From Flavobacterium psychrolimnae (lineage in GTDB: Bacteria > Bacteroidota > Bacteroidia > Flavobacteriales > Flavobacteriaceae), in NCBI RefSeq assembly GCF_003312425.1, contig NZ_QNUX01000002.1:62001-126000 (forward strand): a stretch of DNA of 64,000 bases, read 5' to 3'. Positions 41,569-50,428 of the stretch are shown piece by piece (position 1 is the stretch's first letter; each line of letters starts with the position of its first letter). The notes under the pieces were generated by a model. It made no database searches and had not been told where the DNA came from. It saw nothing but the letters and a program-made list of their open reading frames with translations. The position numbers and the translations under genes are program-made.

Positions 41569-41641
41569 GCTTCTGGCATATTTTGATACGTGACTATATA
41601 TGATTTCTATTTTTATTAAAAAATTGATTTAATTATTTTTC

Positions 41642-42208
41642 CTACTTACCAATTTCCTCAATTGGGTTGCGTCTTTTGTCTTTTAATTGTTTAAAATGAG
41701 AAGGGGATAGGCCAGTAACTTTTTTAAATTGACTGGATAAATGAGCAACACTACTGTAATTCATTTTCCATGCAATTTCCGTAATATTCAATTCTCCGTA
41801 AATAATCAACTCTTTAATACGTTCCGTTTTATGGGAAATTATAAATTGTTCAATTGTAGTTCCTTGTACCTCAGAAAATAAGTTAGACAAATAGGTGTAA
41901 TCATGATTTAATTGTTGGCTCAAATAATCCGAAAAATTAATTTTAATGGGTTCAACCGTATGGTGCACCATTTGTATAATTACATTTTTAATTTTTTCGA
42001 TTAACATGGATTTTTTATCATCCATCAATTCAAGTCCTGAATCTAAAAGTGCCGCTTTTAAGAGTTGTCTTTGCTCCATAGAAATATTTTCCATGATTTC
42101 TACTTCACCAAGATCAACAACCATAAAGTGAAGTTTCAGCTTTTTCAATTCCTCTTTCACTGCCATTTTGCAGCGATTGCTTACCATGTATTTTATATAT
42201 AGTTTCAA
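41642..42208 (-). CDS. AraC-family regulator with HMA-like N-terminal domain
   Basis: The 188-residue protein has a C-terminal AraC/XylS helix-turn-helix pair (about 95-180): TTIEQFIISHKTERIKELI, NITEIAWKMNYSSVAHLSSQFKK and GLSPSHFKQLK. The N-terminal 65 residues form a beta-alpha-beta pattern like an HMA ferredoxin-like domain, with NRC (Cys13) near the start where HMA proteins have CxxC. The first Cys is a Ser here, so metal binding is doubtful. It lies 73 bp upstream of kinase A and is the only DNA-binding regulator in the cluster. Confidence 0.85.
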   Translation of the reverse strand: MKLYIKYMVSNRCKMAVKEELKKLKLHFMVVDLGEVEIMENISMEQRQLLKAALLDSGLELMDDKKSMLIEKIKNVIIQMVHHTVEPIKINFSDYLSQQLNHDYTYLSNLFSEVQGTTIEQFIISHKTERIKELIIYGELNITEIAWKMNYSSVAHLSSQFKKVTGLSPSHFKQLKDKRRNPIEEIGK

Positions 42209-42526
42209 ATATTTTTATTTTACAGTTTGCGCAAATTTACTTTTTCAAATTAAAGATACATTATAAAATTATAGTTTTAAGTTATAAAATAATCTGTAGT
42301 CAAGGCTTATTTGTTTTTTCAGACTTATTTCTCAAATTAAATTACGTTTTAAACGCATATAATTATCTGATTTTGTTGGTGTTATGTTGTTTTTATTAGT
42401 ACTAAAATAAATAATTATTTAGAAAAGAATCACTTCTTTTTTTCTATTTTTTTTTTAAATTTATTTCTCTTATCATAGTTTTCTTCAATAAAGAAACTGA
42501 TATCATTTTTAATTATAAAGTATAGT
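42209..42526. other. 318-bp intergenic region upstream of the AraC-type gene
   Basis: Very AT-rich, with long T and A runs. I see no repeat of the 65-bp promoter, no hairpin and no plausible coding sequence. It must contain the promoter for the AraC-type gene, but I cannot place it. Confidence 0.45.
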
Positions 42527-42889
42527 TTAATCCTCGTATCCGTTTTTTATCGTTGTTGAAATCATTTTGAACTGTACATTCGCATTAAATGAATGTGTGG
42601 AATGTGCTGGTATAATTATTCCATCTCCCAATTTGAGAGAGTGTTTTATTTCATCAATAAATATTTCGGCTGTACCGTCTATTATTTGCACATAGTTATC
42701 AAAAGGGGAAGTACGTTCTGCTAATTCTTCGCCTGCATCAAATGAAGAAGCAGTTATGTTGCCAGTTGTTTTTTTGATGATAGTTCGACTTAAAACGGCA
42801 TTGGGAACATATTGAATAATTTCTACAATTATATGGGATTGCGATTTTTTTAACTCGCTATTGTCGACTGAATTGATCTTGAGGGACAT
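42527..42889 (-). CDS. Cupin-domain protein
   Basis: The 120-residue protein has a single cupin_2 barrel: TASSFDAGEELAERTSPFDNYVQIIDGTAE holds the first conserved motif, with Asp in place of one His ligand, and GDGIIIPAHSTHSFN the second. One conserved His of motif 1 (usually HxHxxxE) is missing: the visible segment reads SPFDNYVQII. Metal binding may therefore be weakened. It is a single gene with 318 bp to the AraC gene on one side and 255 bp on the other. Confidence 0.75.
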   Translation of the reverse strand: MSLKINSVDNSELKKSQSHIIVEIIQYVPNAVLSRTIIKKTTGNITASSFDAGEELAERTSPFDNYVQIIDGTAEIFIDEIKHSLKLGDGIIIPAHSTHSFNANVQFKMISTTIKNGYED

Positions 42890-43144
42890 ATTTTTTTTAT
42901 TTCTTTAGGGTAATATATAAGGGTTTAAAGGTAATTTTGGTGAATTAAAAATTTGTTATATAATTATTTTTAAAGCTTACTTAATTATGACTTTAATTTT
43001 TTATCTTAATTGGCTATTTTTTTTAATATGTAAATTCTTATTTTTTAGTTTACAACTATATTAAATATTTTGCTTTACTCTTATTTTTAAATTAAAGCAA
43101 GAATTATTAGACAACAAACTTTATAAGAAGAATTTAATTGGTAA

Positions 43145-43621
43145 TTAATTCATTGGAAAAGAATTAACCCAATCTAATGATTTTATGGAAGAAACTTTGT
43201 TTTCTGAGTTCATCGTGACACGAAGTTCTTTATTTGCAACTTTTTTCGAATACAAAGCTTTGTAGCGAAAAACGGTTGTGTTTTCGAAGTTATTTCTGTA
43301 GGCCTCCACTAATTGAAGATCAATAAAAGTTCCATAATACTGACGAAATCTATTACATGTTTTTGATAATCGCTCAACAGTCGTGTTTTTTATTACTGAT
43401 GGTGTTGCTTCACTTGAAGTAAAAGGTTTGAATTTAGAGGTATTACAGGTCATCAAAACTCTTTTTCCTAATTCATAGGCTTTACTTTTTTGAGTTTCAC
43501 TAATTTCAGCTAATCCAAGTTTTTCGATTTTAGCTACTTCTGGTTCTGGCTCAGTGACTACTTTTTTTGATTTACATCCAACAAGTAAAAGAATAGTCAA
43601 AACAATAATTAATTTTTTCAT
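43145..43621 (-). CDS. Predicted lipoprotein of unknown function
   Basis: The 158-residue protein has a signal with lipobox LLVGC (Cys16), a Lys/Pro linker and a small alpha/beta body with CNTSKFKPF, TCNRFRQYYGTFIDLQLVEAYRNN and strands ending SSIKSLDWVNSF. The fold resembles small NTF2-like or DUF3887 domains, but this is a guess. It follows the M23 peptidase gene after only 3 bp, so the two are likely translated together and may act in the same envelope process. Confidence 0.7.
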   Translation of the reverse strand: MKKLIIVLTILLLVGCKSKKVVTEPEPEVAKIEKLGLAEISETQKSKAYELGKRVLMTCNTSKFKPFTSSEATPSVIKNTTVERLSKTCNRFRQYYGTFIDLQLVEAYRNNFENTTVFRYKALYSKKVANKELRVTMNSENKVSSIKSLDWVNSFPMN

Positions 43622-43624
43622 GAT

Positions 43625-44302
43625 TTATTTTATTTTTAATAAGATATTAGGATCTGGACAGTTTTCTAAATAGTGATTTAAATCACTTGCGCTGCAGACA
43701 CCGGGATAATCGCCAAAGGAATTTGTAATTTTTTTTATAATTTGAAAATGTAAATGTGGAGCATAATCCCCATTTACAGAAGCATCACCCAAAGTGGCTA
43801 TTTGCTGTCCTTTTTCATAAGCATCTCCAATTTCAATGTGACTTATACTTTCTAAGGATAAGTGTCCATATAAGGTATAAAAAGTGTGCTCTTCAATTTT
43901 ATGTTCTAAAATTATAGTTGGACCATAATCTCCCACGCCCGTATTGTAATTAAAACTATGGATAAATCCGTCAACTGCAGCTAAAACAGGTGTCCCCGCT
44001 TTAATCCATAAATCTAAACCAATGTGAATGTTGCGTTCTTCGGTTTTCGAATCGTTGAAGATTTCACTTCTTTTATATAAATTTCTAATTTCGTTATAGC
44101 CTCCGTAGGCTACTTTGGCATTGTTTTCCATCAAATAGCTTTCGATATATTTTTCGAAATCTACAGCATTATCAATATTACGTTCTCTAAGAGTTTCATT
44201 TTTATTGGATAAATCCAAAGGAATATATTGATTATAATCAATTTTTGCGTCTATCACTTTAACATTTTCAATGTCGTGCAAGAGCGTTTCTAATGCTATC
44301 AT
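43625..44302 (-). CDS. M23-family metallopeptidase
   Basis: The 225-residue protein has the LytM/M23 zinc motif: H93 and D97 (NIHIGLDLW), the strand TLYGHLS, and H183 and H185 (PHLHFQ). These are the residues of active peptidoglycan endopeptidases. I see no signal peptide, so export may need another route or the true start may be elsewhere. It lies upstream of a lipoprotein gene with a 3-bp gap and downstream of a strong hairpin. Confidence 0.88.
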   Translation of the reverse strand: MIALETLLHDIENVKVIDAKIDYNQYIPLDLSNKNETLRERNIDNAVDFEKYIESYLMENNAKVAYGGYNEIRNLYKRSEIFNDSKTEERNIHIGLDLWIKAGTPVLAAVDGFIHSFNYNTGVGDYGPTIILEHKIEEHTFYTLYGHLSLESISHIEIGDAYEKGQQIATLGDASVNGDYAPHLHFQIIKKITNSFGDYPGVCSASDLNHYLENCPDPNILLKIK

Positions 44303-44338
44303 TTATAGTAATTTTTTTAAAACACTAAAATTAAATAA

Positions 44339-44372
44339 AAAATGCCAACATAAAAATTTTACGTTGGCATTA
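44339..44372 (-). terminator. Hairpin terminator after the 90-aa lipoprotein gene
   Basis: A stem of 9 bp (AATGCCAAC with GTTGGCATT) surrounds an AT-rich loop that can extend the stem with two mismatches. On the minus strand a T-rich tail follows. It lies about 120 bp past the stop at 44489. Confidence 0.7.
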
Positions 44373-44488
44373 TAACTTATAATTTTGAATTAATGCTTTC
44401 AATTTTTTTAGAAAACTAATTTCAAAATAGCGTAAAGCGTCTTTATTTTTTAAAAACGACTTTCACTTTTGTGAATTATATTCGATTA

Positions 44489-44761
44489 CTATTTTTTTAT
44501 TTCCACTTTAGCTTCTCCACCAGAAACATTCACGCTAGTTTTAGTTTTCCCATCTTTGGTAGTCACGTTTACTCCGTCAGTACTTATTTTTATGGCAGTA
44601 CTGTCTTCAGCTTTGGTTGTAACTGTGGTTGTTTTTTCGTTAGTAGTAACTTCGCTTGAAGTTTCTGTTTGTGTTGCAGGTACAGCGACTTCTTCTTTTT
44701 CTTTGCAGGAAACAATAGTAATCATTGCCAGCATTCCTAAAATCAAGCTTATTTTTCTCAT
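44489..44761 (-). CDS. Small Thr/Val-rich lipoprotein
   Basis: The 90-residue protein has a hydrophobic leader ending in the lipobox TIVSC (Cys19), then a low-complexity Thr/Glu/Ser/Val region (VAVPATQTETSSEVTTNEKT) and a C-terminal part with regular strand-like repeats of T-V/I-K-T. It looks like a surface or periplasmic lipoprotein of unknown role. It has its own terminator and lies between the M23 unit and the E1 gene. Confidence 0.65.
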   Translation of the reverse strand: MRKISLILGMLAMITIVSCKEKEEVAVPATQTETSSEVTTNEKTTTVTTKAEDSTAIKISTDGVNVTTKDGKTKTSVNVSGGEAKVEIKK

Positions 44762-44841
44762 TTTGTTTGTATTAAAATTATTAAATTAAAGAACAAGATA
44801 GCATTTTATTTGTTTATCTGAATTCGAATTTAAAATAAAAA

Positions 44842-44870
44842 AAATCCTAACCATTGCTGATTAGGATTTA
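44842..44870 (-). terminator. Rho-independent terminator after the E1 dehydrogenase gene
   Basis: A 9-bp stem (AAATCCTAA with TTAGGATTT) and a 10-nt loop, followed on the minus strand by eight T. It lies 21 bp past the stop at 44891. Confidence 0.8.
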
Positions 44871-44890
44871 TATCTTAAAATAAATTGATT

Positions 44891-47299
44891 TTAGTAAAGA
44901 CTAGGATATTTTGAAGGGTTTACTTCATTCATCATTTCATAGACTTTTTCAAAAATATCTTCTGCAGAAGGTTTAGAGAAATAATCTCCATCTGTTCCAT
45001 AAGCTGGTCTGTGGGCTTTTGCAGTAAGGGTTTGCGGTTTACCGTCTAAATAATTATAAGCGTCTTGTTGCTCAATTATTTGTTGTAAAATATAAGCTGA
45101 AGCGCCACCAGGAACATCTTCATCAATTACCAACAGACGATTTGTTTTAGCAATACTTTTAACCACATCTTGATTGATATCAAATGGAAGCAAAGACTGT
45201 AAGTCGATTATTTCGCAATCAATTCCAACTTCAAGTAATTCTTTGGCGGCTTGCTGAACCAATCGCAAAGTAGAACCATACGAAACTAATGTAATATCAC
45301 TTCCTTGTTTCAAGGTTTCTACAACTCCAATTGGCGTTTTGAACTCACCATAATTCAACGGCATTTTTTCTTTTAATCGGTAGCCATTCAAGCATTCGAT
45401 CACTAAAGCAGGTTCATCACATTCTAACAAACTGTTATAAAAACCGGCTGCTTGTGTCATGTTTCTCGGTACCAAAACGTGAATTCCACGGATGGCATTG
45501 ATAATCATTCCCATAGGAGAACCAGAATGCCAAATTCCTTCTAAACGGTGGCCACGCGTACGTATAATTAATGGTGCTTTTTGTTTACCGACTGTTCTGT
45601 ATCTGAGTGTAGCCAAATCGTCACTCATGATTTGAATGGCATATAATAAATAGTCTAAATATTGAATTTCAGCAATTGGACGTAAACCTCTCATAGCCAT
45701 TCCAATTCCTTGACCTAGAATGGTAGCTTCACGAATTCCAACATCGGCAACGCGAAGTTCTCCGTATTTTTCCTGCATCCCTTCTAAACCTTGGTTTACA
45801 TCACCAATAGCTCCTGCATCTTCTCCAAAGATTAATGCTTCAGGATATTTAGTGAAAATAGCATCAAAATTATCACGCAAAATCATTCGTCCATCAGTAT
45901 CTTCTTTTGCATCTTCAGGATATACCGGTAAAACTTTTTCAACAGAAAACACATTTAATTCAGTTTCTGAAAATAAATTACTGCTAAAATTCTTTTGGGT
46001 TTTAATTGTATAATCTGTAATCCATTGCGATAATTCTTGCTTTCCATTTTCATTAAGGATTAAACGCAATACTTTTCGGGCTGTTACCAAAATTTCCTTT
46101 TTCAAAGGAGATTTGATTCCGCTTAAATCAGCAATGAATTTTAATATTGTTTCCTTATTATTACTAGATTCCCCTATTTTTTGCAATAAAGCAACTAATT
46201 CTTTTTGCTCTTCAACGATAGGTTCTATAAAAGCATTCCAAGCGGCTTTTTTAGCCTCTAAAACGTCTTTTTTAGCTTGCACATCAATAGCTTCGATTTC
46301 CTCAGGCGATGCAATATTAATCGCAATCATCCATAATTTCATTTGACGAATACAATCAAAATCTCTTTCCCATGCCAATCGGTCTGCGTTTTTGTATCTT
46401 TCATGTGAACCGGAACTCGAATGTCCTTGAGGTTGCGTCAATTCATTTACGTGAATCAAAACTGGAATATGATTTTCTCTGGCAATTTCAGCAGCTTTCT
46501 CATAAGTAGCAATCAAGTCCGCATAATCCCAACCTTTTACTCTTAAAATTTCAAAACCGTTGGTATCGTGTTCCCTTTGGTATCCTTTTAAAATTTCGGA
46601 GATATTTTCTTTTGTAGTTTGGTGTCTGGCGTGAACAGAAATTCCATATTCATCATCCCAAACACTCATTACCATAGGAACTTGTAAAACTCCGGCGGCA
46701 TTTATTGTTTCAAAAAACAGGCCTTCGGATGTACTTGCATTCCCAATAGTTCCCCATGCAATTTCATTTCCTTCATTAGAAAAATTAGAGGCATCTGGTA
46801 TTCCTGAAACTTGTCTGTATATTTTTGATGCTTGAGCAAGACCTAATAATCTTGGCATTTGTCCCGCTGTAGGAGAAATATCAGCACTTGAATTTTTTTG
46901 TTTTGTTAAGTCTTTCCATGAACCATCTTCATTTAAACTATGCGTTGCAAAATGACCGCCCATTTGTCTTCCGGCTGACATCGGATCTTGTTCAATATCA
47001 GTATGACCGTATAGTCCGGCAAAAAACTGTTGCATTGTAAGTTCACCAATAGCCATCATAAAAGTTTGATCGCGATAATATCCAGAACGGAAATCGCCAT
47101 TTTTGAAAGCTTTTGCCATTGCCAGTTGTGGCACTTCTTTTCCATCACCAAAAATCCCAAACTTGGCCTTTCCAGTCAATACTTCCTTACGTCCTAATAA
47201 ACTGCATTCTCTGCTTATTATGGCTGTTGTATAGTCCTTTAAAACTTCGATTTTGAAATCTTCAAATGTCAATGTAGTATTGGTTTTTTCTTTTATCAT
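44891..47299 (-). CDS. 2-Oxoacid dehydrogenase E1, fused alpha and beta
   Basis: The 802-residue thiamine-diphosphate enzyme is a fusion of E1-alpha (about 1-400) and E1-beta (about 450-790). Alpha motifs are GYYRDQTFMMAIGE, the ThDP segment GNASTSEGLFFETINAAG and YGISVHARHQTT. Beta motifs are IFGEDAGAIGDVNQG, GQGIGMAMRGLRPIAEIQY and VIDEDVPGGASAYIL. The enzyme decarboxylates a 2-oxoacid, probably a branched-chain one, and passes the acyl group to an E2. No E2 or E3 gene is next to it, which is usual in Flavobacteriia. Confidence 0.92.
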   Translation of the reverse strand: MIKEKTNTTLTFEDFKIEVLKDYTTAIISRECSLLGRKEVLTGKAKFGIFGDGKEVPQLAMAKAFKNGDFRSGYYRDQTFMMAIGELTMQQFFAGLYGHTDIEQDPMSAGRQMGGHFATHSLNEDGSWKDLTKQKNSSADISPTAGQMPRLLGLAQASKIYRQVSGIPDASNFSNEGNEIAWGTIGNASTSEGLFFETINAAGVLQVPMVMSVWDDEYGISVHARHQTTKENISEILKGYQREHDTNGFEILRVKGWDYADLIATYEKAAEIARENHIPVLIHVNELTQPQGHSSSGSHERYKNADRLAWERDFDCIRQMKLWMIAINIASPEEIEAIDVQAKKDVLEAKKAAWNAFIEPIVEEQKELVALLQKIGESSNNKETILKFIADLSGIKSPLKKEILVTARKVLRLILNENGKQELSQWITDYTIKTQKNFSSNLFSETELNVFSVEKVLPVYPEDAKEDTDGRMILRDNFDAIFTKYPEALIFGEDAGAIGDVNQGLEGMQEKYGELRVADVGIREATILGQGIGMAMRGLRPIAEIQYLDYLLYAIQIMSDDLATLRYRTVGKQKAPLIIRTRGHRLEGIWHSGSPMGMIINAIRGIHVLVPRNMTQAAGFYNSLLECDEPALVIECLNGYRLKEKMPLNYGEFKTPIGVVETLKQGSDITLVSYGSTLRLVQQAAKELLEVGIDCEIIDLQSLLPFDINQDVVKSIAKTNRLLVIDEDVPGGASAYILQQIIEQQDAYNYLDGKPQTLTAKAHRPAYGTDGDYFSKPSAEDIFEKVYEMMNEVNPSKYPSLY

Positions 47300-47485
47300 A
47301 ATTGAAAAGTATAACTTTGAATTGCAAATTTACTTAAAAACAACCTCTTTTCATAATACATTGAAAAAAATAGAATTTAATTTTTATAATTTATTCCATG
47401 AAAAAGAACTTTATTTTTTTGCTATATGTAATTTTATACTTTAATTACTGAGAATAGTTTAATAAATAGGGGTAATAATATTAGA

Positions 47486-50314
47486 TTAGAACCATTTTCG
47501 ATTAAAAAGATTGATTAATGTTTTAGGAGAAAAAGTTACAATAAAACGTATTTTTTCATTGTAATTGTCTTGTGAAATTTCCCATCCATTGCTGGAATAC
47601 ACCGGAAAATACAATTCAAAATAGTCTGTGACAAGATTTAGCCGAATCCCACTGTCATAAACAAATCGTTGTTTCACATCCTTATTTTTAATAAACCCAA
47701 CATCTCCGTACGCTTCAATCCAGTTCCAAATACTATAACTTGCATTAAAGCTGGTAATCCATCGATTGGCAAATGGAGTTGCAATTTTTGATTTAAAACC
47801 ACCTTCTGCAACTACATATTGTTGACTAAATAGTCCCGTACTTTCGGATCTACCAAAATAATTGTAATCAAAAAGGTAATCCGTGGGTCTGTCTAATGCA
47901 AAACTGAAAAAATCGGATTGCGTTTTATTGTACAAAAAACTTCCTGCGTAGAAGCGTAAATTAATTTGGCGATTGTCTTCAAAGAGTTTTCGGTATTCAA
48001 TTTCACTAGTGATTTTTCCAAATTTTCCAGAAATTTGTAAATCTGTAGTGAAATTAAAATGATTTGTAACCTCCGTTTTTGTATTAATGTATCTCGCATC
48101 AAAAACCGAATAATTTTCAGGGGAATTATCAATAACCAAAGCACTTTTCTCTTTATTTACAATTACTTGTCGAAACAAGAAAAGTTGTTTTCTGTTATCT
48201 CTAAAATTAGGTTCTCTAATGCGCAACTGTATGGCCGGATTTAATCTAAAATATGACGCATCTTCCGCATAATGAAAATAGGAACCGCTGATAGAATATC
48301 GGGCATTATATAGGTTGCTTTTTCTAAAATTTTGGTTGACTACAAATACAGCTGAACCGGATAAATTATTCGATTTAGTAGAGTAGGACGGATTCACATC
48401 AAAAATAAAAGGTTTTTCCAGAATGGTTTTATTGTGCAGTCGAAGTCCCGGAGTTATACCATCGTATAAATTGTAATATATTGATGGAACATACAATACT
48501 TGATTGTAATACGGGTCTTCCAAGTCTTTCATAAATACAAATTTAACGGGGCGATTATTTGGAAAAAAACCTTCTAATTTCTTCCAGTTATTTCTTAAAT
48601 TGTATTCTGGCACTTCGTTTTTCAGATTTAATACGATCTTATCAATATTATTTCTTGGAATCGTAAAGGTGCTGTCGCATTCTTCAATATCCAGCCATTG
48701 CTTAAAAACAATTTCTCCTTTTTTGGTACCATAAATCGGAATCGGAATAGGAGTTCCTGTGCGGTTTTTGACAGAAAAAGTGATGCTGTCTTTGGTTTTT
48801 GTTACGCTCGAAAATTTATAATCAATGATATCTCTTGAATTAATAATGGTATTAAAAAACCAATTGATATCCTTATTGCTATTTGATTTTATAATTGTTT
48901 CAAAATCAGATCTGGATACCTGCGTAATTCTGTTTTTTTCATAAAATTGTTTAATACTGTTTGGGACAGCATTGTTTTGTAAATAGTCATCAAGAAACCG
49001 AATGCTCAGTCCCGCCCTATATTTACTGGCTATTTGTTCGTTGAATTTTACTAAAGTATTTTTTGGATCCCCTAAAGGCTGATCGAGATTTTTTCGAGCC
49101 ATCAACATATAAAAATAACTGTATTGACCATTAAAATCAATATTAGTAAGATTGAAACTTTTAAGCAAGCGGATGTTAGAGGCACTTCCCATCATTTTTG
49201 TTTTGGGATGATTTTCGTCCATATATTTCATCATTGCATAAACCTGAATTCCATCATAAATCCAATTATCTTTTCTTGGATCCAAATGCAAGCTCTTTTT
49301 TAAATATTCATTTAAATACGTTTTTAAAAATTTAATTTCGAAAATAAATTCATCTGGAAAGGGACTTAAAAATGACGGAAGTTGATTTAATCCATAAAAA
49401 GGATTTTTTTCGTAATCAGTTTGCGAAACTATAATCTTCTCGTATGGATATTTTCCAATTAAATTATTGGCAAAGTTTACAATTCGGTCAATTACAATCG
49501 CTTTTTGAATATTATCTACTTTGTTGTTTTTTAAATCAGTAAGCACATCAACAGAACTATTTCTGTAACTTTCAAAACTTGATTTGGTTTCAATAATCAA
49601 ACTGAAATCAGTTCTGTTATTTCCCGATAATCGGTAATATAAAAAGTCATCATTCCCAAATGTTTTCTCACTGTTTAAGTCGGAACTGGCTTCTAAGGTT
49701 CTCGGGATTTTAAGATCAATTTCAAAATCAGAAACGGCATTTGCAATATCATCCAGATTGTTATTACTGTTTTTTACAAAAGAATGATTTTCATATCGGG
49801 CAGGAGTGAGATACCAGTTTTTCAAGTTAAAACTACCATTGTTAGAGTAGCCATATTTGGTAAACTTTTCGTTGGGAATTTTGGTAATATAGGAAAGATG
49901 TAAAGCTACTTTTTGATTTGGAAGTAACGGATTTTTAAGTTCAACAACAATATAATCAGGGTTTTTCTCTGTTCTTTGCCAAGATAAAAACTGCTGAGTT
50001 GCATCATTAACAATCAAATTTATTGTACTTCCGCGTTCCTCTTCTTTGGCTAAATGGAAGCCTCTGTAAAATTCATCCGAAAACCGCTTGGCAAGTGGTG
50101 TATTTTTGTTGGAAAATGCATGATTCCAGTCATTCAAAACAATCGAGTTCAAAGTGTCATCCGACTGATTTACAAAAATAATTTCCTGCTTGATAGCCAG
50201 TGTTTTATTAGCAGCATTAAGCTCAACTTTCATCTTAGATTGATGCTGGGCATATTGATTGAATGAAGTTAATAAAATAAGGAAATGGAGTGTTATTTTA
50301 AGATATGCTTTCAA
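47486..50314 (-). CDS. M1-type peptidase-like protein lacking the zinc site
   Basis: The 942-residue secreted protein (signal core LHFLILLTSFNQYAQ) has the layout of gluzincin M1 peptidases: an N-terminal beta domain (up to about 240), a catalytic-like domain (240-480) and a long C-terminal beta-rich region. The HEXXH zinc site is missing: at that place the sequence reads LKTYLNEYLKKS, and the usual WLNEG reads WIYDG. It is therefore probably inactive as a peptidase, or a pseudoenzyme. The last 350 residues look like beta-barrel strands, perhaps outer-membrane-bound. Confidence 0.8.
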   Translation of the reverse strand: MKAYLKITLHFLILLTSFNQYAQHQSKMKVELNAANKTLAIKQEIIFVNQSDDTLNSIVLNDWNHAFSNKNTPLAKRFSDEFYRGFHLAKEEERGSTINLIVNDATQQFLSWQRTEKNPDYIVVELKNPLLPNQKVALHLSYITKIPNEKFTKYGYSNNGSFNLKNWYLTPARYENHSFVKNSNNNLDDIANAVSDFEIDLKIPRTLEASSDLNSEKTFGNDDFLYYRLSGNNRTDFSLIIETKSSFESYRNSSVDVLTDLKNNKVDNIQKAIVIDRIVNFANNLIGKYPYEKIIVSQTDYEKNPFYGLNQLPSFLSPFPDEFIFEIKFLKTYLNEYLKKSLHLDPRKDNWIYDGIQVYAMMKYMDENHPKTKMMGSASNIRLLKSFNLTNIDFNGQYSYFYMLMARKNLDQPLGDPKNTLVKFNEQIASKYRAGLSIRFLDDYLQNNAVPNSIKQFYEKNRITQVSRSDFETIIKSNSNKDINWFFNTIINSRDIIDYKFSSVTKTKDSITFSVKNRTGTPIPIPIYGTKKGEIVFKQWLDIEECDSTFTIPRNNIDKIVLNLKNEVPEYNLRNNWKKLEGFFPNNRPVKFVFMKDLEDPYYNQVLYVPSIYYNLYDGITPGLRLHNKTILEKPFIFDVNPSYSTKSNNLSGSAVFVVNQNFRKSNLYNARYSISGSYFHYAEDASYFRLNPAIQLRIREPNFRDNRKQLFLFRQVIVNKEKSALVIDNSPENYSVFDARYINTKTEVTNHFNFTTDLQISGKFGKITSEIEYRKLFEDNRQINLRFYAGSFLYNKTQSDFFSFALDRPTDYLFDYNYFGRSESTGLFSQQYVVAEGGFKSKIATPFANRWITSFNASYSIWNWIEAYGDVGFIKNKDVKQRFVYDSGIRLNLVTDYFELYFPVYSSNGWEISQDNYNEKIRFIVTFSPKTLINLFNRKWF

Positions 50315-50392
50315 ATTTCGGTATTATTTATTAAAAAAATAAATATACTTATAATTCGATATAATTGTTTAGATGTACCTTAAAATTAAGCA

Positions 50393-50427
50393 AAAAAAAG
50401 AAGCTGTTTTTGAGGCAGCTTCTTTTT
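50393..50427 (-). terminator. Rho-independent terminator after the LOG-family gene
   Basis: A stem of about 12 bp (AAAAAGAAGCTG with CAGCTTCTTTTT) and a loop of about 9 nt, with an A-run that reads as T on the minus strand. It ends 1 bp before the stop codon of the gene at 50429. Confidence 0.85.
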
Positions 50428-50428
50428 A

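Noticed and set aside
44465..44485. TGTGAAT followed by ATATT on the plus strand near 44470
   Set aside because: No second box and no plus-strand gene downstream.
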